Program-made: the position numbers and the translations under genes
Assembly (NCBI GenBank): GCA_026119935.1
Contig: JALRMH010000035.1
Span: forward strand, 348,049-412,048
Origin: Endothia cerciana
Taxonomy: Eukaryota > Ascomycota > Sordariomycetes > Diaporthales > Cryphonectriaceae
Direction of reading: 5' to 3'
DNA: 64,000 nt
Shown: positions 43,864-56,039 of the stretch, piece by piece
Layout: every line of letters starts with the position of its first letter
Position numbering within the stretch: position 1 is the first letter of the stretch
The notes under the pieces: generated by a model
The model's database searches: none
What the model was told of the DNA's origin: nothing
The model's input: the letters and a program-made list of their open reading frames with translations, nothing else

Positions 43864-45333
43864 GTTGAAGAGGGAAAGCCTGCTCGATGTCAGGTGTTGG
43901 AGAGGCAAAGGAGCCAGAGCATTACTGCAGCGGTCCCGTCTTGGCATGTCTCTGTAGCGGCGGCACTGGCACCCTTTTGAGTAGAGCAGCAGGAAGGACT
44001 TTACAAGTCCGGGAAAACTCAACGCGGGAAACTTCCCCCACAGCCGTCCCATGTGGGATGGGGGTTAACTAGATCTGCATAAGCTTCATCATTAGACCTT
44101 CACCGTAACCTCGGAAGCAGGCCAGGAAGTGCCCCAAACCGAGGACATGAGATGCTTTAGCATATCTACTCCGCGTGCTCACTAGAGTTTGCTAGACAGA
44201 TCCCCTTGTCCGGCTTTGGGCGCTTAGCTAGGCCCACCGGGCCTGCAGACCAAAAGGATGCACACTTCTTACAACGGAAAGCTAGTTCCAAGGAGGAGGC
44301 CAATCGTGGAGTTGAAACGCTGGCTCGAGCCCCCGGAAAGCGGGCAGTCGTCGGGGTATAAGACTGAAACGGCATCTTGTCCGTAACTCGGGGCATACGA
44401 AGTATTAGATGCAAGGTGAGGTTGCCAGGCGCGGGGCCTCACTGTGCTTGTGGCTGATGCCTGACAACTAGGATTCCCCAGACCCCGCAGAAAGGCCCAC
44501 AAGGAAGTGGATTCCACAATGGTCCTCTGAACATCCAATTTGTCAAGAGAATACTCCTGATGTGGTGTGGACCGTATTGAAGATGCGGGAAACGACACAG
44601 GGTTCCCCGCATGGAGATCTGGATCTCGATGAGGCATCCCGGGCGGATCGACCTTTAGGGGGACATCATAGCACTTCAGCTCGGAGAGTGATAACACCGA
44701 CAATCTGTTCGATACTTAAGACCTAACTCGCTCGTTATTATTTCCCTTTTCGGAAAGCTCGCTGCCGTACATGGCAAGGGAATGGATCAATTAGAAGGGC
44801 CATGCTGTCTCAAACAGTCTACTTGATAAAAAAGCTTCTGGAGACTTATTGAGCCCGCAATTTGCGAGCATGAGTAAAGAGACACATCCCATGAAGAGCA
44901 GCCACAAGGTAAATTTCCCGTCTATAGTGAGCTACTATGATCTAGCTGGCGACAACTAGATGTTGCTCAACGGCTCGGGTTTACCCTTGACGTTCTAAGA
45001 GTGTCATAGCAGCCAGCCTGGAAAGTTAATCAAGTCCTCTGCCTCACCTTCGACGAAGCACCTGCATCTGTGAGAATTTTCGATTGTCACCGAGCTGTTA
45101 TGTTTGAATACTTCCTTGTATTGTACAGAGGATGAAGTCCAGCAGCCAAAGGGTGTCGGATCGGTCTTAGCAGGGCCCCTTCACTCCAGCCTTCTTGCTG
45201 ATCAAAAAGACAACGTTTCTTCTTTGTCACTCCGCACCTTCTTTTGTTCTTTAGGGACAGGCATAACCAAAGTTGAGATCAGGGTGAAGGATACAAATAG
45301 AGTTGTAGAGAACCAGTAGCCCTGTCCATTTTA
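43864..45333. other. Intergenic; no gene recognised
   Basis: About 1.47 kb upstream of the MFS gene. A 144-codon minus-strand frame (44269-44703) has no recognisable domain and I do not call it. Confidence 0.4.
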
Positions 45334-46020
45334 TCAGTCATCATCCTCGCCAGGTGCCCACTCTAGGTATTTCATACTAGGTTGAAGTTTGTAATCAAAA
45401 CCCAATTTTCCTAGCCGCTGCCTCATCACCATGCCTACAGCGCCTTCTTCATCCTGCCGCCACTTTGCCCGACCCCAATCTGCGTCGGACTCATGCTCCC
45501 GGCGCAGCCTACACTGGCCAAAATCGATTATATATACGCGATACCCTTTATCGTCCGTGGGCACCACCATGAAATTTCCGGGGCAGACATCCGCACTGAG
45601 GACGTCATTATCGCCGAGTACGCGGGTGATGTGGACTGCCTGGTCAACAACCTCTTGCCGGACTTGAGCCAACAGGCGCGGCAAGATTTTGCCCTGGTAG
45701 TCGCGCAGAGCCACATAGTTGAAACCTCGGCGGCGTACAAAGACACAAGCTCGTGTGCTAAAAAGCCTCCTTCTCGGCATCGTCCCAGCTATCGTCGGTA
45801 TCTCTAAACCCTTCTTCGCGGTCCATCTTATTAGGAAGCTCGTAACCCGGCTGGACTGCACAAACGCGACGTAAAATTCCTCGATACCCGTCGTCCACGG
45901 CCCAATACCGTTGTCTCTGCGTAGCTGATCGGCCCAGCATCTGTCGAAGAGCTTAAGAAATGTGACAACTTCTTCGTCAGCGCCATTCAACACGACTGCT
46001 ACCATCCCGCACGAGAGCGT
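45334..46020 (-). pseudogene. Kinase-like (PKL fold) protein remnant with two frameshifts
   Basis: A 223-codon frame that looks like the C-terminal part of a fungal protein-kinase-like family (APH/PKL fold). It contains the catalytic-loop equivalent SADVCPGNFMVV and the metal-binding YIIDFGQCRLR, comparable to HxDxxxxN and DFG. Before that, FLKLFDRCWADQLR and GIGPWTTGIEEFYVAFVQ also fit the family. Between them (about 45760-45850) the natural-looking sequence ELPNKMDREEGFRDTDD...DAEKEAF lies in a different frame, so one frameshift enters and a second leaves. The main frame stays open across this stretch by chance. No N-terminal lobe or start is seen. I read it as a decayed 5'-truncated copy. 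Confidence 0.55.
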
Positions 46021-47696
46021 CCATGGCTGCTGAAGCTGTTTGGTTCGAAGTTGAACATTTGAGCGCGTGATTAGGGAACTATGACTCGCCTCTACCTCGA
46101 GTGAGAGTAGTTGGTCGATATAATATGCACCGGTAGCTGCAGCGGGCTGAAAGGGCCCATTGGGGTGTTCACCGCTTGCGAAAGGGGGAGAAGGATTTCA
46201 GGAAGGGACCGGATGTAGTACTTTTTCTTCTCTTGTTCTGTGATATCCCGTGCCTCTCTAGAAAAACACAGCTGCTTGCCGTATCTTTTCTTGATGTCGT
46301 GCGCTGGTGCGAACGCTTGTGTAGCGCATGAAAAAAATTAGTGTCGGGAAGGTTGGTTGCTTCTGTCTGGATAGTACGGCGACGATGACTATTTCTAGCC
46401 TGCCGCAGGCATAGACCCCAAACCTCGCCCCCTTGTCTACTGCCACAGCTGGACAGTGCTACTGTGCTACTTAATAAGCAGATTTTGTGTGGAATGGGAT
46501 GTTAGGCAGGATTTTACTAAACGAGGCTAAGCTATAATAAAACCGGCAGAAAAATGCACATCGAACCTGATGTAGTACTGTTACATAGTATGGTATACAC
46601 TCAGTATGTCTCTTAGCCATCCGAAGTTGCTTCAAACGCGGAAAGCGTCGGGGCCACTAGTGAGGGCCGTTGGGCTTTTCTTTCTTTCCATATGTGCCGA
46701 CAAGAGTCTTCTGGGAGCAGGGCAAGCTCAAAGTGTCCAACTATGTCAATGCCCTCAACCCAAGTATCATGACGGGCAACTGGAAGCCTATAGGGGCCTG
46801 GCATCATCGGATTCATGGTGACGACAAATCTTCAACTAGGGCAAAATGGCATATGGCGACAATGACCACGTCTGCGGGGAAGTACAAAGTGTGACTAATT
46901 GGGAATGGGTCGACACTGCATACTATCAAGTATAACACTGAACCGAGCTTTGCTACTATTGTCAGTGATATGAAGCGAAAGTTTGGGTGATGACAGTTGG
47001 TAGTGTGGGCAGAAGGAACGCGGATTTTTTTTAAGGTGTGTTGGTGAAGATGTGCATTGTATAGTAGATGAACTGAGGGATTCTCTTTTCCAACTGTAAA
47101 GTACACTTAGAAAGTCTATAGTGGTCCCGGGAGAGGACGATCTTGTGGAATACTCGCTGTTGATGTTTGCATTGTTATTAATACGGCTGCTCAGGTGTCT
47201 ACTGCGGTGCTAGCTGCTTGAGAGAAATCCCTGCAATCTGAAACGAGTACATCGTATCTCATCTATGTGGCCTGGTTCAGAATTTGAACAGCTGCCAAGG
47301 AACGATACAGAAACCAACCACTTCTAAGCCGCAGCAACATCAGATGTGCGCTATTTAAATCTCGAGCCCGCCGGCCTATATTGGGGACCTTTCCTCGGTA
47401 TACGAATCAGTTCGATGCAATCTCAGCTGGCAGTGTCTTTCTGCCAATTAGCATCTAATAACCGCGAATTGGTAAAACGCTGCATTGGCCCCCACCAATC
47501 CTTTCAAACACAGGCCCTGCCTTTAGTATCAGGCCTTATTGTAGCTATGACCAAGTTGCATAGGGAAGATAGATTACATGAAAAGCGCTCGAGAAAGTTC
47601 AGCCAGCCGAGTGAGCTAATACCCATATATTTTCTCGCTCTTTTACCCACTGGCTTTTCAAATTGCCTCACACCTTAGGTACCATTGCCATCGACC
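46021..47696. other. Intergenic; no gene recognised
   Basis: About 1.68 kb. Frames up to 110 codons (47346-47678) lack domains and the region is otherwise featureless to me. Confidence 0.4.
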
Positions 47697-48633
47697 ATGT
47701 CCACTGCAATAGCTCGTCGCCTCATCTATTCTCTGTTTCTTTTGCTCGTAGAAGCCGACAATGCCTTCTCAAATCCTCCTATAGATGGAACCAACGTTAC
47801 AGAAGGCACCCAAGTCGATATCAAATGGACTACAGACTGGGGCTCTACCTTAGTGTCGCTTGCTGCATACCAGCAAGACCCTAATGGCGAGGCTCGTGGA
47901 TGGGTATCCCAGGTGCTTCTCGGTATGGCACTCGGACTTTGTCGAGGTAACGCTCCCCGAAAGACTGATATTCAAGCAGATGGCGTGGTCGATCCAGGTA
48001 ACTACGTCTGGGCAGCAGAAACTCTTGATGATTTGTCCATGACATACAGCTTCCACTTTTGCCTCTGGCAAGGCGACTCATCAGCCTCGTCTGAATTGAC
48101 CTCAGAAAATTCGTTCAACAGCGGTACACTATTCGTTGTGGAGAGTGGCCAGGAGACATCTCCAACGACCACCTCAGTATCAGTATCCGTCCCCTCTACT
48201 GCTATGTCGGGCTCCTCGGTGAGCATTTCGATCTCCTATATTGTTATTGAAAGTTTTCTGTACATTATAATTAAAACTATCCGAGACGTATTTCCACTAA
48301 CATTAACGCGGCCAGCCTGTGTCCTCAGCGATATTATCACCATCTGTCTCATCAGCAAGCACTACGTCCAGCGCCACAAAATCTAGCACCCCCTCGAATA
48401 CCTCATCATCTGTGGGCCAGTATAACGGATTGAGTCATGCCTCGGATGTAGCGACTATCTTAGGAACTATTTTTGGGGTCTTCGGGTCGATTCTCGCCGC
48501 TGTCGGCCTATATTTCACGTGGAAGAAAGATGAGAATGGCAGAAGAATCATGCATGAGAAAATAAGAGGAGTTCAAAGAAGCTTAAGCCGAAGGAGCCGC
48601 AGTCGGAATAGACGAATGCATAGATCAATCTGA
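47697..48633 (+). CDS. Secreted or single-pass membrane protein, Ser/Thr-rich
   Basis: Predicted 279-aa protein with the layout of a fungal cell-surface sensor. Exons 47697-48218 and 48316-48633 (97-bp GT-AG intron) join in phase 0. A signal peptide (RRLIYSLFLLLVEADNAFS) is followed by an extracellular domain of about 120 residues with few cysteines (DGTNVTEGTQVDIKWTTDWG, GNYVWAAETLDDL, FHFCLWQG). After it come a Ser/Thr-rich, probably O-glycosylated stalk (residues about 150-205), a transmembrane helix (ATILGTIFGVFGSILAAVGLYF) and a short, strongly basic cytosolic tail (RSLSRRSRSRNRR). This matches Mid2-like or related single-pass proteins in layout but not in recognisable sequence. The clean splice and strong topology suggest a working gene among relics. 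Confidence 0.7.
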
Positions 48634-49149
48634 TAATAGTTGCCTCAATCTGAATTAAACACTCTCTCGATCTTGCCGCAGTGCAACTAGGCACCGCACC
48701 AGGCATGCCGGACATAACTCACCAGCATGAGCACATTTACTTGCACCATATCTACGTCCTCCCTATCATTCGTAGGATGAATTCTGCTAGTCTTATCTGC
48801 CAACGCATTGACAATCCTTCAAAATCGGTTCCTCTGCGCCATGCAACATGGATATTACTATCACTCGTCGTTATCCCCAGAGATTCAATGATGCACCGCC
48901 CGTGTGACTCATGCACCGTCTGTGCAATCCTGTTACCTGGCGAGGGGTGATTGGCTTTTCCTTGCTCAGCCACCACCAATATGCAGGCAGCCCCAGGGAG
49001 TTATATGTAAGCCTGCTTGCTGCCCAAAGTTTTCTGCCCCGAAGAAAGCCTTACCTCGCATAAGCAGATTCTGCCGGCTCACTTCTCATGGGCGTCGCTG
49101 CTCAAACTTTATCGATTCCTCGAGCATTCAAGCCTCACCACCTCGCTTA
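48634..49149. other. Intergenic; no gene recognised
   Basis: About 500 bases between the membrane protein gene and the STAND relic; short frames only. Confidence 0.45.
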
Positions 49150-51535
49150 GAGCAGGGTAACAATACCAGCAACACCAGCGCCATTCGATGCTGTCCAACA
49201 TACATTCGATATCGCCCTGCGCGAGCTTAAAGCACCGCTGAAGGATGACAAAGTCTACGATGAACTCCTCTAAACAACGTCCATGGACCAAGTCTACGAC
49301 GGGGTAGATAAGATATATAAGGAGCAGGCTAAGAAGGGCCGTATGCGAAGTCTCTCCGAGATCAAACCCTGGCTCGACCGTCTGAACGACTATGCAGTTG
49401 CGATCGAGGTTTCCCATTCAGGTGAAGCCAGATCTGTTGGCTCTCATGTGGGCCCCATCAAGCTTCTAGTACAGTGAGCTAGGGTCTTAAGCATGGCGTT
49501 TGATGCAGTGATCAACATGACAGCCGAAATTGGTGTGCTGTTGCTTGAGTTCAAACGTATGGCGGAGGTATTCAGCGGCAACAAGCACATTGATGATGTG
49601 TTGGCTTTATTCTTCCGGGCCATCCTTGACTTCTATGCAATTGCATTGATATTCTTCAAGCTTCCTCGTAAGTGTCGCCCTCAACTAGTAATGGGCCGTC
49701 TACTTGCTAAAACGCGCATTAATTCGAGCGGAACCTCGTCTTCGAAGCCCTATGGCCATGGCACTGAGAAAAGTCCAACGTGGTCATAGATGATGCGAAG
49801 AAGCACGCCGACCTTATGCGAAATGGCTAGATCCTTTGAACAGATCGGTAGCAGCCCGTCTGTGTGGGCCTATAGTAGAGGTTGTTGACGATTATGTGCA
49901 ATTCGTACATTTCACTGTCAAGGAGTACGTCTCGACCGGTTGAACCCGTGGCATGCCCTGGAATTCTAACAATTCCGAGGTATTTGTCCAGTCCCCGGAT
50001 CTCAGACTTTATCTCTCCAGCTTCTAGTACACTCACACTTGCAATCTGCTGCATCACCTACCTTTGTTAGACTATTTGTGATCGCGACTTGCAGGACGAC
50101 TAGATCCGTGGAAGTCTTCTCACAGGCGTTTACTCGCTCTATAATTTCGCCATCTCTTATTAGTCCTGGATCGTTGAGAGATACATCGCCTTGATTAACC
50201 AGGATGACCTATCTCCCAAGCTAATCGAACTTCTCGAATATCTCGAGCAAGTCGACGAGCGTGGAACAAATGAACAAGCCGTTGCGGATGGTTGAAATTT
50301 TCAAGTATTCAAATTGCCAAATCCAGCAATATATGCATTTTTAAGCCAATGGCAGAGTTTCGTCGCTTGTGCTCCGGGTCAGAGCACCGTATGATTTTAG
50401 GTATGCTTGAAGGCTTAATTATTTCTGTGTGGAGGACAGAGACTACTCATAAAAAGGGGCACCCTGGACAAAACAGGACGCGCTTCGTTTTTCTTCGCTG
50501 TCGGTTTTGATCCATGGTACCATCAATCATGTTCTGGATCCTAATCTGCTCGACTATGGTCAACATGCAGCTGCAATTCGGACCCATCACGGCCGCCGGC
50601 CGTTTAAATGCGGCTTCCTCCATTGCCCACTTGGCCGTCATGGGTTCAAAAAGTTGTCTCAGCGAGTTTCACACCAAAGGCACCACGACAAACCATACCA
50701 TTGCAGCTTTCCTGGCTGTCAATATGCCGAAGGGTTCTTTGGTGGTTTTTTTTCTTCTTTTCTCTTCTCGAAACATGCGGGACCAGCATCTGAGCCAATA
50801 TTATAAAGATCCGAAGATTGACGCCTTGGCCACGGACACTGCAGACAACGATAAGATACAGCCGCTGCTTTTCAATCTGATTAGATCACGTCAAGTACAT
50901 TACGTGCGGAAATTGCTACACTTATACGAAGATCTTCCATTGAAATGAAAAGAAAGCTATTCGCCCAGGCCGCAGCCACAACCACAAGATCCGTCGAAAT
51001 GATGACCATGCTTTGTTCCCCGGAGATCAAGCTGAAAGAGCTTGATTGGATAGATTATCATCGTTCTTATGAGTGAAGTGCATTCGGAAGTGCCGTCGAG
51101 GCCAAGGATGTCTCTGCTTTCGGTCTCTTACTGCGACTGTACAACCCGGCTCCCGGGATGCAAAGGTTGTTCTTCGAAGACATTATACGCCTTGAGTTAC
51201 CATTTATCTGCGAAGAATGGATAAAGTCTTCGTTGTTTGAGAGGTTGACGAGAGGAATACCCAAACTGGAGATTGCCAGAGTATTTGTAACCCCTGGGAT
51301 AAAAACCGCTGAGGGCAGGCCTCTTCGGGAGGAGATGTTGCCCAAATTTTGGAAGGAAAAAAGAATCATTGGACATTTGGGCACGGGATTGATAAACTGA
51401 GCGCTGCGTCCTTGCGTCGTCCAGCCGCCGCATTCTATCAAGCTGGCGGATTATTGGATCAGCGCGGGAGCGGAAATCGATTATCGCGAAGATGGCGCCG
51501 GGACACTCACTATCTTGGTGATCGGGGTCATACTT
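49150..51535 (+). pseudogene. Decayed STAND/NACHT-like protein with C2H2 and ankyrin parts
   Basis: Remnant of a large fungal NLR-like (STAND) gene, broken by many stops and frame changes. From the left: an N-terminal domain piece (ALRELKAPLKDDKVYDELL, GVDKIYKEQAKKGRMRSL) and KPWLDRLNDYAVAIEV. In a new frame from about 49493 comes INMTAEIGVLLLEFKRM, then FSGNKHIDDVLALFF, typical of the helical N-domain of these proteins. Further on, in another frame at 50530-50740, is a zinc-finger region (RPFKCGFLHCPLGRHGF, PYHCSFPGCQYAEG). From 50780 and 51160 there are helical and ankyrin-like pieces, ending SAGAEIDYREDG. No P-loop is intact. Such receptors mediate non-self recognition in fungi; this copy cannot work as it stands. 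Confidence 0.65.
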
Positions 51536-51539
51536 GACC

Positions 51540-52119
51540 GTTTGCGTTTATTCTCCATGACATTATCTTGTACATTACTTACTGACCCAAGGCAGAGACT
51601 GTACGCTGCTTATTATATTTGAGTATTTGTCAACCCTAGTCATATATAAGGATAGGCAAATCTCAGGTACAAATTAGGAAAAAGGAAAAAGAAGAAACTT
51701 CGCACTTCTTTCCACAAAACCCCGAGGAACAGAAATCAAAGAAGTAGAAGATGGAGGGAGGGGGACACGAAAACGGAAAGAGAGGCGCGGGAAGAAGCAA
51801 CAGATCCCAGTTGATATTATTCTTATAAAACTGTCACCAGTATATTCTAATGCCTAGTCAACCTGTCGCAAAAGCGATCGCCAGTGCGTTGCACTGGCAC
51901 TACCTCTTATATTTCCACACAACCACCCTATATCCATTATTCAAGTAAGGTGTTATAACGATAGTAGAGTATATCGATTCCCTCTTTTGTAATCACATTT
52001 TGGCCTGGTGGGTTGTGATAAGGCAGGCGAGGCAGAGAACAATGATAAGTCTATGGAAAGGCACCTAATGAATAGAATATAAGAAACTGACCGGATCATC
52101 CAGGCAAATCAAATCTATT
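51540..52119. other. Gap between two relics; nothing seen
   Basis: About 580 bases. Purine-rich stretch near 51670-51800 and no supportable reading frame. Confidence 0.45.
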
Positions 52120-52980
52120 CGCTTTCACCAAGAATGAAAACAGGATTTAGTTGTCGAGTTTTCAGCATATACTGTCCAGTAAAACACCTTGATTGAGCAG
52201 AGCCCATTCACATCGATCTGCCCAAGATTTCCCAGATTTTCTTTTTGTCTCATCAATTCTTTATATTTCCTCACAGTCTCTTGATAACGTATTATCAGTT
52301 TGTTATTTTTCAATACATGTAAGGATTCATTGGGTTCAATCGACCGGTGAGTGTTTCTGAGCTTTTGTTATTGGATCCATTGGATATACTATTTCTATGT
52401 GAGAGACTGCGATAACAGATGATACTCATGGTTTCGCCGCTGCGCTTGTTACTTACTTCAATTGAGTTGGTAACGATGTATCTTGTCACCGTTACTGTAT
52501 TTATCTGCCCAATTCTGTGAATATGGTCCACGGCCTGAGCTTCCATCATAGGATGCCAAAGGGGCTCCAGAAGGTGAACGTGGCTTGCTGTTGTGAATCG
52601 ACACTGATTGACTATCAGCACCTCCATAAGAAGCTAAAGGATCTTCCTACCTTTCACCAGCTGTTGATCGTAAGGCCTACGCCTACCAAAGAACCTATGC
52701 CCGGAAATCGGCTTGGTGGTCTGTATCAGGCCACGATAGCCTCGTTTCAGGAAACTCCACAGGCTCGTAAATACGAGCCCTGAGCCAGAGTCTTCGGCGA
52801 TATTTACCCATAAATAACCTCATCAGCTCCCTTGAGGAGCTCCGTAGTTGAAGAAACCAAGCTTCCACACTTGTTTTAAATTCAACACCAGAACTGCCAA
52901 TGATGGTGCACCCTGGGTCTTCGTTGAGGACAAGCATCGCTTCAGTTCGAGCCTCAAGACTAGTTTGACCGTTGATTCGC
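52120..52980 (-). pseudogene. Fragment of a SNF2-family helicase C-terminal domain
   Basis: Minus-strand relic. From about 52975 the text INGQTSLEARTEAMLVLNED matches the segment before helicase motif V, followed by TIIGSSG. About 250 bases of unrelated text interrupt it. Then HVHLLEPLWHPMMEAQAVDH with IHRIGQ matches motif VI of SNF2 ATPases (usual form ASRVHLLEPxWNP...RVHRxGQ). RYIVTNSIE follows, and a helix (YQETVRKYKELMRQKENLG) typical of the family's end. No ATP-binding half is in the window, and the fragment has stops and an insertion. It is a truncated dead copy of a Rad5/SNF2-type gene. Confidence 0.6.
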
Positions 52981-53628
52981 CAAAAATTCAGACCTGCATT
53001 CCTGACTGTAGATTCTACTAGGTCTAGTATTTTTGCCTAGGATGTGAAAATAACACTAAATGGCATATAGTATCCTTAGATTTGTGTTGGCGAAGGACAT
53101 ATGGCTGGTCTATGTCGCGCTCTGTGTTTCCACATTATTACAATGAGAGCTTCGCAAAATGCATAAAAAGGTCCCTGCCCCCTCTTACAGCATTATTCAT
53201 TTTATAACTAATGACATCTACACTATGCACCAAGATCGTAACATTATCCAACGAAACAGTCATCCATTCTTCAAGTCACTAATTGGTCCGCTGGTGCTTT
53301 AATAGCAACTGTCGGCAGCTAGATACTAACCAACCACCTTAGTGGGTGTTTTAGGGTAAGACAGGTGAGGTAGTTTAGCTTATAATATAAACTCCTCTTT
53401 CCGCCACCCACACACGAGCTTTGTTTGATCCTCTGCACACTTTTCGTCGCAAACCCCTTTGGTAACAAATACACCCAGAGAGAAAACGCCCTAGGCTAAC
53501 GTCACGATGCCTGATCGTCTTAGCTATTTCCTCCATCGTCCTCGCCGCCAGCTTAGATCAATCCATCCCACCCTTTACTACCAGCATACTCGGAGCTATT
53601 CCCTGTAACAGGCCCTACTCATCCCAAG
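52981..53628. other. Intergenic upstream of F-box fragment
   Basis: About 650 bases. No gene recognised; it may hold the old promoter of the F-box gene. Confidence 0.45.
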
Positions 53629-53911
53629 ATGGACCCTCTCATCGCCGCAGCCTGGCACAACCAAACACTAAGCCCATTCCACCGCCTCCCGGACGCCGTC
53701 CTCGCCAAGATCATCCACATGCTCGACGGCAACGCAGACGTGGATTGCCTCCGGCGCGCAGCCTGCCGCTCCCCGGCCCTCTGCCCGGCAGCGCACCTAC
53801 GTGTTGAAATTCAACGAGGGGCCCTCCACCTGGTCGCGCTTCCGCTCCATGCGCCTTTTCGGTCAGAAAGAGGAGGTCTGTGTCACACGGAGATCCTGCC
53901 TCAGATGGGGA
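53629..53911 (+). pseudogene. F-box protein, N-terminal fragment cut by a transposon
   Basis: Start of an F-box gene, the substrate-receptor part of an SCF ubiquitin ligase. It begins MDPLIAAAWHNQTLSPFHRL and continues PDAVLAKIIHMLDGNADVDCL, a classic F-box of about 40 residues. After about 55 residues the natural frame seems to slip: a second register from about 53800 reads WSRFRSMRLFGQKEEV, which looks better than the first. Two bases later than 53911, at a TA, the Fot1-type element begins. The likely distal part of this family, with paired cysteines, lies past the element (56040-56340). Confidence 0.55.
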
Positions 53912-53913
53912 TA

Positions 53914-53970
53914 AGTCAGACCACCCCCTTTCCGTTCACCCCCCAATTCCGTTCACCCTGGTCAGCCACA
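53914..53970 (+). repeat. Left terminal inverted repeat of the Fot1-type element
   Basis: Inverse match to 55717-55770, starting at the TA target and running to about GGTCAGC with one C/T mismatch. Confidence 0.85.
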
Positions 53971-55716
53971 TTCAATATATATATATATATTGATTTGATC
54001 TACTTTTCTATTTTATTCACCCACTATAATGCAATCCTCTTTATTAGTAACTAATTCGATGCTGCTCTCTTCAGCCTGACTGTCCTTATCTTGATTAATT
54101 GTATTTTAAGCCCTCTATATATCCTTAATGCCTGCAAACTTCGAATTCGGGCTTGTCTCGACCTTTCTTCTTTTCCTAGGCCTTGAGCTCTTAACCTGCG
54201 CTTTCAAGGCTTTATTTTCCTCCAGCGCCCTAGCTATAGCCAGATCTCTCTCATCCCAAGCCTTTTTTATCTTTCTGAAAAGTAGATATTATACTAGCAC
54301 AGAGGAAAGCTGATGCTGATTCTGTTAGAGTTAGTGATACAGATCTTTAGCCTTCCTAGGGGTTGAATATATATCTAGCTAGCTTGAGGAGGCTTTTAGA
54401 GTAGATTTTGCCTCTGCCGATAGCTTTGACTTTAAACTAGGCTCAGCTTAAAGATGTTATTGACTATTATCGATAAGAAAAGGGCTTAAAAGTAGCTTAA
54501 CTAGGCGAATAGGCTATAGACCTGTTACTTTCTATCTAGATCTGATATTCTGGCTAGAAAGGCCTTCTATCTGAGCTAGATAATAGTTATTAAGGAATAA
54601 TCGCTTGCCTAGGATAGTTGATTCTTCCTATTAACTTAGAGCACTGATTTTCCTCTTATAAGCTCTTTTAAGAGACGAGAAGACTCTTAAATCAAGAGGT
54701 TGAAGAATATAAAAAGTATAAAAGAGTAAATAAAATAATAAGATATTATTCTAAAAGCATTCCTATATAAATTTATCGGTTATATAGCTGCTATAGCTAT
54801 TTAGGATTAATAGCTTGACCTCTAAGAGGTCTTCTAGCTAGCTACTAGGAATAAAGATCTTCTTTAGCTATTTAAGTACTATTATATTATCTATCTATTT
54901 GTTTTTCAGAGCAGCGAATTACCAGCCCTGAAAAGAGTCTAGAAGAGTAGGAAACTATTACTATTATATAGTTTTCCCTTTAAAAATAACTAGAGGAAGG
55001 AGATAGTTACTAGTAGCCGAGATATACTCGAGGAAAGAGGTCCAGGCTCTAGACCTATAGTCTTTTTTCTAGATTAAATATGAAAAGAAGCCTCTGAGGA
55101 CTAATCTATTCTCTCCCTAGCCCTTTATTATCCCAGCCTCGTCTATATTCTATCTGTTAGCTAGCTTGATAGCTTAGATCTAAGGAAGGTCAAGCAGATA
55201 GAACTAAGGCCGAATTACCTCTGTTATTACTCTATTAGTTCGAACAGAAGCAATCCTCTAAGCTTTCTAGACCCTGATCCCTGGATTTCTCTTCAGGAAA
55301 GACTCAGTCCATCTCTTTCCTAGAGGTTGAAGATCTCTATAGACCTTGAGGATTCTCTGAGCGAAAAGCCTCAGCTCTGAGTGGCTAGGAGGAAGTCCTA
55401 GACTTTCTTAAATTAAAATCTAATCAACAAGTTTTCTTTCCTAGCTAATAGAGAGCCTTTGCAAAGAATCAGCAGCTAGCTGATGAGATTATATGCCTAA
55501 TAAACGATCTCGAAGTGTTTGATAAGGAATACCCTATTCAGCTAAGGCCTTTCGAATAGACAAGCCTGCCCTGATAGCCTGAATAGCTTCTTGAATATCA
55601 GACTTAATATAGGGCTTTATTATAGTGTAATAGATGTCTGGTTGAAAGATGAAGTTATTTGGAAAGGAATTGATGAAGAAAAGTGAAAATATATAAGGGG
55701 TTTGAAATAGCGGTGT

Positions 55717-55770
55717 AGCTGACCAGGGTGAACGGAATTAGGGGGTGAACGGAAAGGGGGTGGTCTGACT
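55717..55770 (-). repeat. Right terminal inverted repeat of the Fot1-type element
   Basis: Mirror of the left repeat. The inner edge reads GCTGACCAGGGTGAACGG and the outer edge GGTCTGACT, followed by the TA duplication. Confidence 0.85.
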
Positions 55771-55772
55771 TA

Positions 55773-56039
55773 CCCAAGAATACGTTGGGCCAACACACTG
55801 CAGCCAACAGGATGCTCATCGTCCTATCAATTGAAGGCCAAGACAGGATGCAGAAACCAACATGCATATGGGACGTGGCTGTGCCTGGATGCCTCAGGCA
55901 TCAAGGAAGGGGCCTTCGTGTATAAATAGGCGGCGTCTGAGACTATCGGCGTCGTACAGGGAAGATCCCTCAAGCACTCCTTAGCCTCCCTTAGAGATTA
56001 TCGTTGAATTGAAGCAGACCCTTCCAAGCCCTCACACTG
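55773..56039. other. Sequence between transposon and F-box tail
   Basis: About 270 bases that do not continue either F-box piece. It includes a TATAAATAG box at 55921-55929, so it could be a transplanted promoter or another insertion. Confidence 0.4.

Larger units (their letters stand above)
53914..55770 (-). mobile_element. RIP-mutated Fot1/pogo-type DNA transposon
   Basis: A 1,857-bp element with inverted repeats of about 54 bp (begin AGTCAGACCACCCCCTTTCC, one mismatch) and a TA target duplication (53912-53913 and 55771-55772). Size and TA target are as expected for Fot1. On the minus strand, from about 55620, the transposase can be followed: KPYIKSDIQEAIQAI, AGLSIRKALAE, GIPYQTLRDRLLG, SHQLAADSLQRLSIS, then LGLPPSHSELRLFAQRILK. 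It is broken by TAG and TAA codons. These stops are mostly where CAG, CGA-like or TGG codons would be, and the interior is A+T-rich with abundant CTAG and TATA steps, fitting RIP. The element cannot make an active transposase. Confidence 0.85.

Noticed and set aside
44269..44703. 144-codon minus-strand frame
   Set aside because: No recognisable motif, no intron evidence, located in a presumed promoter region.
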